NCBI GenBank assembly: GCA_964499575.1
Contig: CAZCLK010000030.1
Span: forward strand, 1 to 16,005
Direction: 5' to 3'
DNA: 16,005 bases
Origin: JAAYCT01 sp964499575
Lineage (GTDB): Bacteria > Bacillota > Clostridia > Saccharofermentanales > Saccharofermentanaceae
The translations under genes and the position numbers were made by a program. Numbering within the stretch: position 1 is the first letter of the stretch; every line of letters starts with the position of its first letter. Of the stretch, positions 14,515 to 16,005 are shown one piece after another. A model generated the notes under the pieces. The model had not been told where the DNA came from. It made no database searches and worked only from the letters and a program-made list of their open reading frames with translations.

Positions 14515-14547
14515 TTAATTGTAAACCATATTCCTTAATTGTCAACC
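14515..14547 (-). promoter_or_regulatory. bioY promoter embedded in two direct repeats (probable biotin-responsive operator)
   Basis: On the minus strand, TTGACA (14540-14545), a 16-bp spacer and TACAAT (14518-14523) form a good promoter. Each hexamer lies in a copy of the 13-mer GGTTkACAATTAA (14535-14547 and 14515-14527), 20 bp apart and identical except at one base, so both copies face the same side of the helix. Read on the plus strand, each contains TTGTnAACC, the same as the half-site of Firmicutes BirA operators (TTGTTAACC), but here the two are tandem rather than inverted. Confidence 0.6.
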
Positions 14548-14555
14548 TTCGTAAC

Positions 14556-14581
14556 AAAAATCGGGGCTCCGAAGAGCCCCG
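14556..14581 (-). terminator. Intrinsic terminator of the SPFH-protein gene
   Basis: A perfect 8-bp stem CGGGGCTC/GAGCCCCG with a TTCG tetraloop (14562-14581) runs into ATTTTTG on the minus strand, 25 nt after the stop codon. This is one of the clearest terminators in the window; it separates the SPFH gene from the bioY promoter. Confidence 0.92.
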
Positions 14582-14606
14582 AAAATCATTCATAGATCGG
14601 CTGTGA

Positions 14607-15881
14607 TTACTCGATCGGCTTGCCGCATTCCGGGCAGAACTTCGGCTTTTTGGCTCCGTCCTCACCCTTCCAACCGCACTCTTTACATTCCGCGGCGGCG
14701 GGTTTCGGCTTTCCGCAATCAGCGCAGAACTTGCCCTTATTGCCCTGAGCACCGCATTCACAGGTCCAACCGGCCTGAGATGCCTGGGACTTTCCGCACT
14801 CCGCGCAGAATTTACTGGTGTTACCGGTTGCACCGCACACGCAGGTCCAACCCTCCGGTTGTCCGGCAGGAGCGCCTCCGGTCTGTCCCTGCTTTAATGC
14901 GTCCATGGCTGCAGCCCCCGTGCCTCCGCTTACATTGTTCATCATCCCCATACCGAACATGGTATTCGCTACCCCGCTTTCGTTTGCTGCCCCGATCTTC
15001 ATGGCTTCAGCCGTTGAAGTCACGTAATTGACTGCCGCGCGATTTCCTTCCGACATAAAGATCGTTTCATCGAATTTCTTGATCTTTTCTTCGGAATCAT
15101 CCGTCGGGGATATTCCGCCGATCGCAGCGGAAACAACGACCATACCGCGACCGTCAAGCCACTCATCGTCCAAGGCTTGATTCATGTATACCGCCAAGCG
15201 TGTTTGCTCGGACAACAGATGGCTGTATTTGATTTTATCGACGGTGCCGAGCTTGTTGAGCGCTTCGGAAAGCTTCTGCATAAACTCGATCTTGATCTGA
15301 TCCGCAAGTTCACTGCGTTTGTAATCGCCTGCGATATTACCTACGATGGACTTAAAGAAAGTCACAGGATTCTCGATCCGGTACGAAAAAGTTCCGTTCA
15401 GGCGGAGTTTGATCAGTTGGTAACTCGGGTCATCATACATGATCGGCGCGGCCGATCCGAATTTGTTGTCGAGTATCTCGAGCATGTTGACAAAATACAC
15501 ACGCTGTTGCATCGGGATCTCGCCGCCCGCTTTGATACGATTCCAGAGATCCGCGATCGACTGCTTGGCGCCGTCCAGAAAACCGCTTGAGCCGAAGCAC
15601 GAAGGAGCCGATGAAGCGTCCCATGTATACATGCCCGCTTCAGTCGTGAAGTCGGTGACTTCTCCGGCATCCACCAGTAGAAGTGCCGTTCCCTCGGGAA
15701 CCGCGATATGCGATCCGCTTGAGATCACCTCTTCGTCGCCCTTATTACCGCCGCGGGACATTTTCTTCGCGCCCTTCTTGACAAGGACTTGCTTGCCGAG
15801 CGAATCACACGTAAAAAACTCAAGATATTGATCGGAAAGAGTCGATCCGATCGATTGAATTGCTGCCTTAATCAATCCCAT
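14607..15881 (-). CDS. SPFH-domain protein with three C-terminal zinc ribbons (YdjI / virion-core-protein-like)
   Basis: A 424-residue protein. It starts MGLIKAAIQSIGSTLSDQYLEFF, then has a YdjI-type SPFH domain (about 30-255, with GSHIAVPEGTALLLVDAG), a helical stretch and a Gly/Met/Asn-rich linker (about 300-340). Three zinc ribbons follow: C347/C349 with C359/C362, C374/C376 with C386/C389, and C399/C402 with C416/C419. The first two are near copies of each other (GWTC-CGA-GN---FCA-CGK), implying internal duplication. There is no signal peptide or membrane helix. In B. subtilis the related YdjI helps place PspA at the membrane; the same task here is inference. A strong AGGAGG precedes the ATG. 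The gene follows the partial zinc-ribbon gene by 18 bp and ends at a UUCG terminator. Confidence 0.87.
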   Translation of the reverse strand: MGLIKAAIQSIGSTLSDQYLEFFTCDSLGKQVLVKKGAKKMSRGGNKGDEEVISSGSHIAVPEGTALLLVDAGEVTDFTTEAGMYTWDASSAPSCFGSSGFLDGAKQSIADLWNRIKAGGEIPMQQRVYFVNMLEILDNKFGSAAPIMYDDPSYQLIKLRLNGTFSYRIENPVTFFKSIVGNIAGDYKRSELADQIKIEFMQKLSEALNKLGTVDKIKYSHLLSEQTRLAVYMNQALDDEWLDGRGMVVVSAAIGGISPTDDSEEKIKKFDETIFMSEGNRAAVNYVTSTAEAMKIGAANESGVANTMFGMGMMNNVSGGTGAAAMDALKQGQTGGAPAGQPEGWTCVCGATGNTSKFCAECGKSQASQAGWTCECGAQGNKGKFCADCGKPKPAAAECKECGWKGEDGAKKPKFCPECGKPIE

Positions 15882-15899
15882 TTTGCTTCCTCCTGTGAA

Positions 15900-16005
15900 C
15901 TATTTCTCTGTAAGTTTGTCCGCGCGCCATACGCGGATATCAACGGGTGTAAGTCCTACCCCGCAATACAGGCAATGCCTGCTTTCCAGAGTGCGCACGG
16001 CCGCC
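15900..16005 (-). CDS. C-terminal fragment of a zinc-ribbon protein upstream of the SPFH gene
   Basis: The frame from the right edge to TAG at 15900-15902 reads 34 codons including RHCLYCGVGLTPVDIRVW and ending in LTEK. The HCxxCG knuckle looks like the second half of a zinc ribbon near a C-terminus. The gene stops 18 bp before the SPFH start, and the SPFH ribosome site lies in that gap, so the two are probably co-transcribed. The rest of the protein lies outside the window and its family cannot be named. The other two minus-strand frames across this stretch are either closed or unlike a protein. Confidence 0.62.
   Translation of the reverse strand, partial: AAVRTLESRHCLYCGVGLTPVDIRVWRADKLTEK

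Overview
All the genes in this window lie on the minus strand, so transcription runs from high to low coordinates. The content points to an anaerobic member of the Firmicutes, probably Clostridia. The evidence is a GlgC/GlgD pair (GlgD being a non-catalytic ADP-glucose pyrophosphorylase-like partner characteristic of Firmicutes), a four-subunit 2-oxoacid:ferredoxin oxidoreductase, a BioY biotin transporter, strong AGGAGG-type ribosome sites and sigma-A-like promoters. No mobile element, phage gene, CRISPR array or toxin-antitoxin pair was seen. The species cannot be named from sequence alone.

In transcription order, the right end holds the last 34 codons of a protein ending in a C-x-x-C zinc-binding motif (15900-16005). 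An SPFH-domain, YdjI-like protein with three C-terminal zinc ribbons follows (14607-15881) and ends at a UUCG-loop terminator. Next is bioY (13837-14472), whose promoter is built into two 13-bp direct repeats that look like an operator. A consensus-like promoter then drives a ferredoxin / VorB-like alpha / TPP-binding beta / gamma operon (11132-13710), which ends in a clear intrinsic terminator (11075-11100).

The centre is a glycogen operon read from a TATAAT promoter at 11036-11063: glgB, glgC, glgD, glgA and a cytoplasmic GH13 alpha-glucan hydrolase, with 4-bp ATGA overlaps at glgD/glgA and glgA/GH13. A membrane-anchored protein with two zinc ribbons (YdjG-like) follows 36 bp later and is probably co-transcribed. 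The operon encodes ADP-glucose supply (GlgC, GlgD), chain elongation (GlgA), branching (GlgB) and one hydrolase. No glycogen phosphorylase or GlgX-type gene is present in the window.

The left part has tRNA-Leu(GAG) with its own perfect-consensus promoter. It is bracketed by an 11-bp leader hairpin and an 87-nt nested palindrome that starts 2 nt after the CCA. A DMT/EamA-family transporter is followed by an ATGA-coupled 39-codon micro-ORF. The N-terminus of a sodium:solute symporter runs off the left edge.

Most of the window is ordinary central metabolism. The less routine points are the tRNA-flanking palindromes, the basic C-terminal tail on GlgA, the repeat-embedded bioY promoter, the YdjG-like and YdjI-like proteins sitting 12 kb apart, and the coupled micro-ORF. 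Nothing here can be called a new system with confidence.
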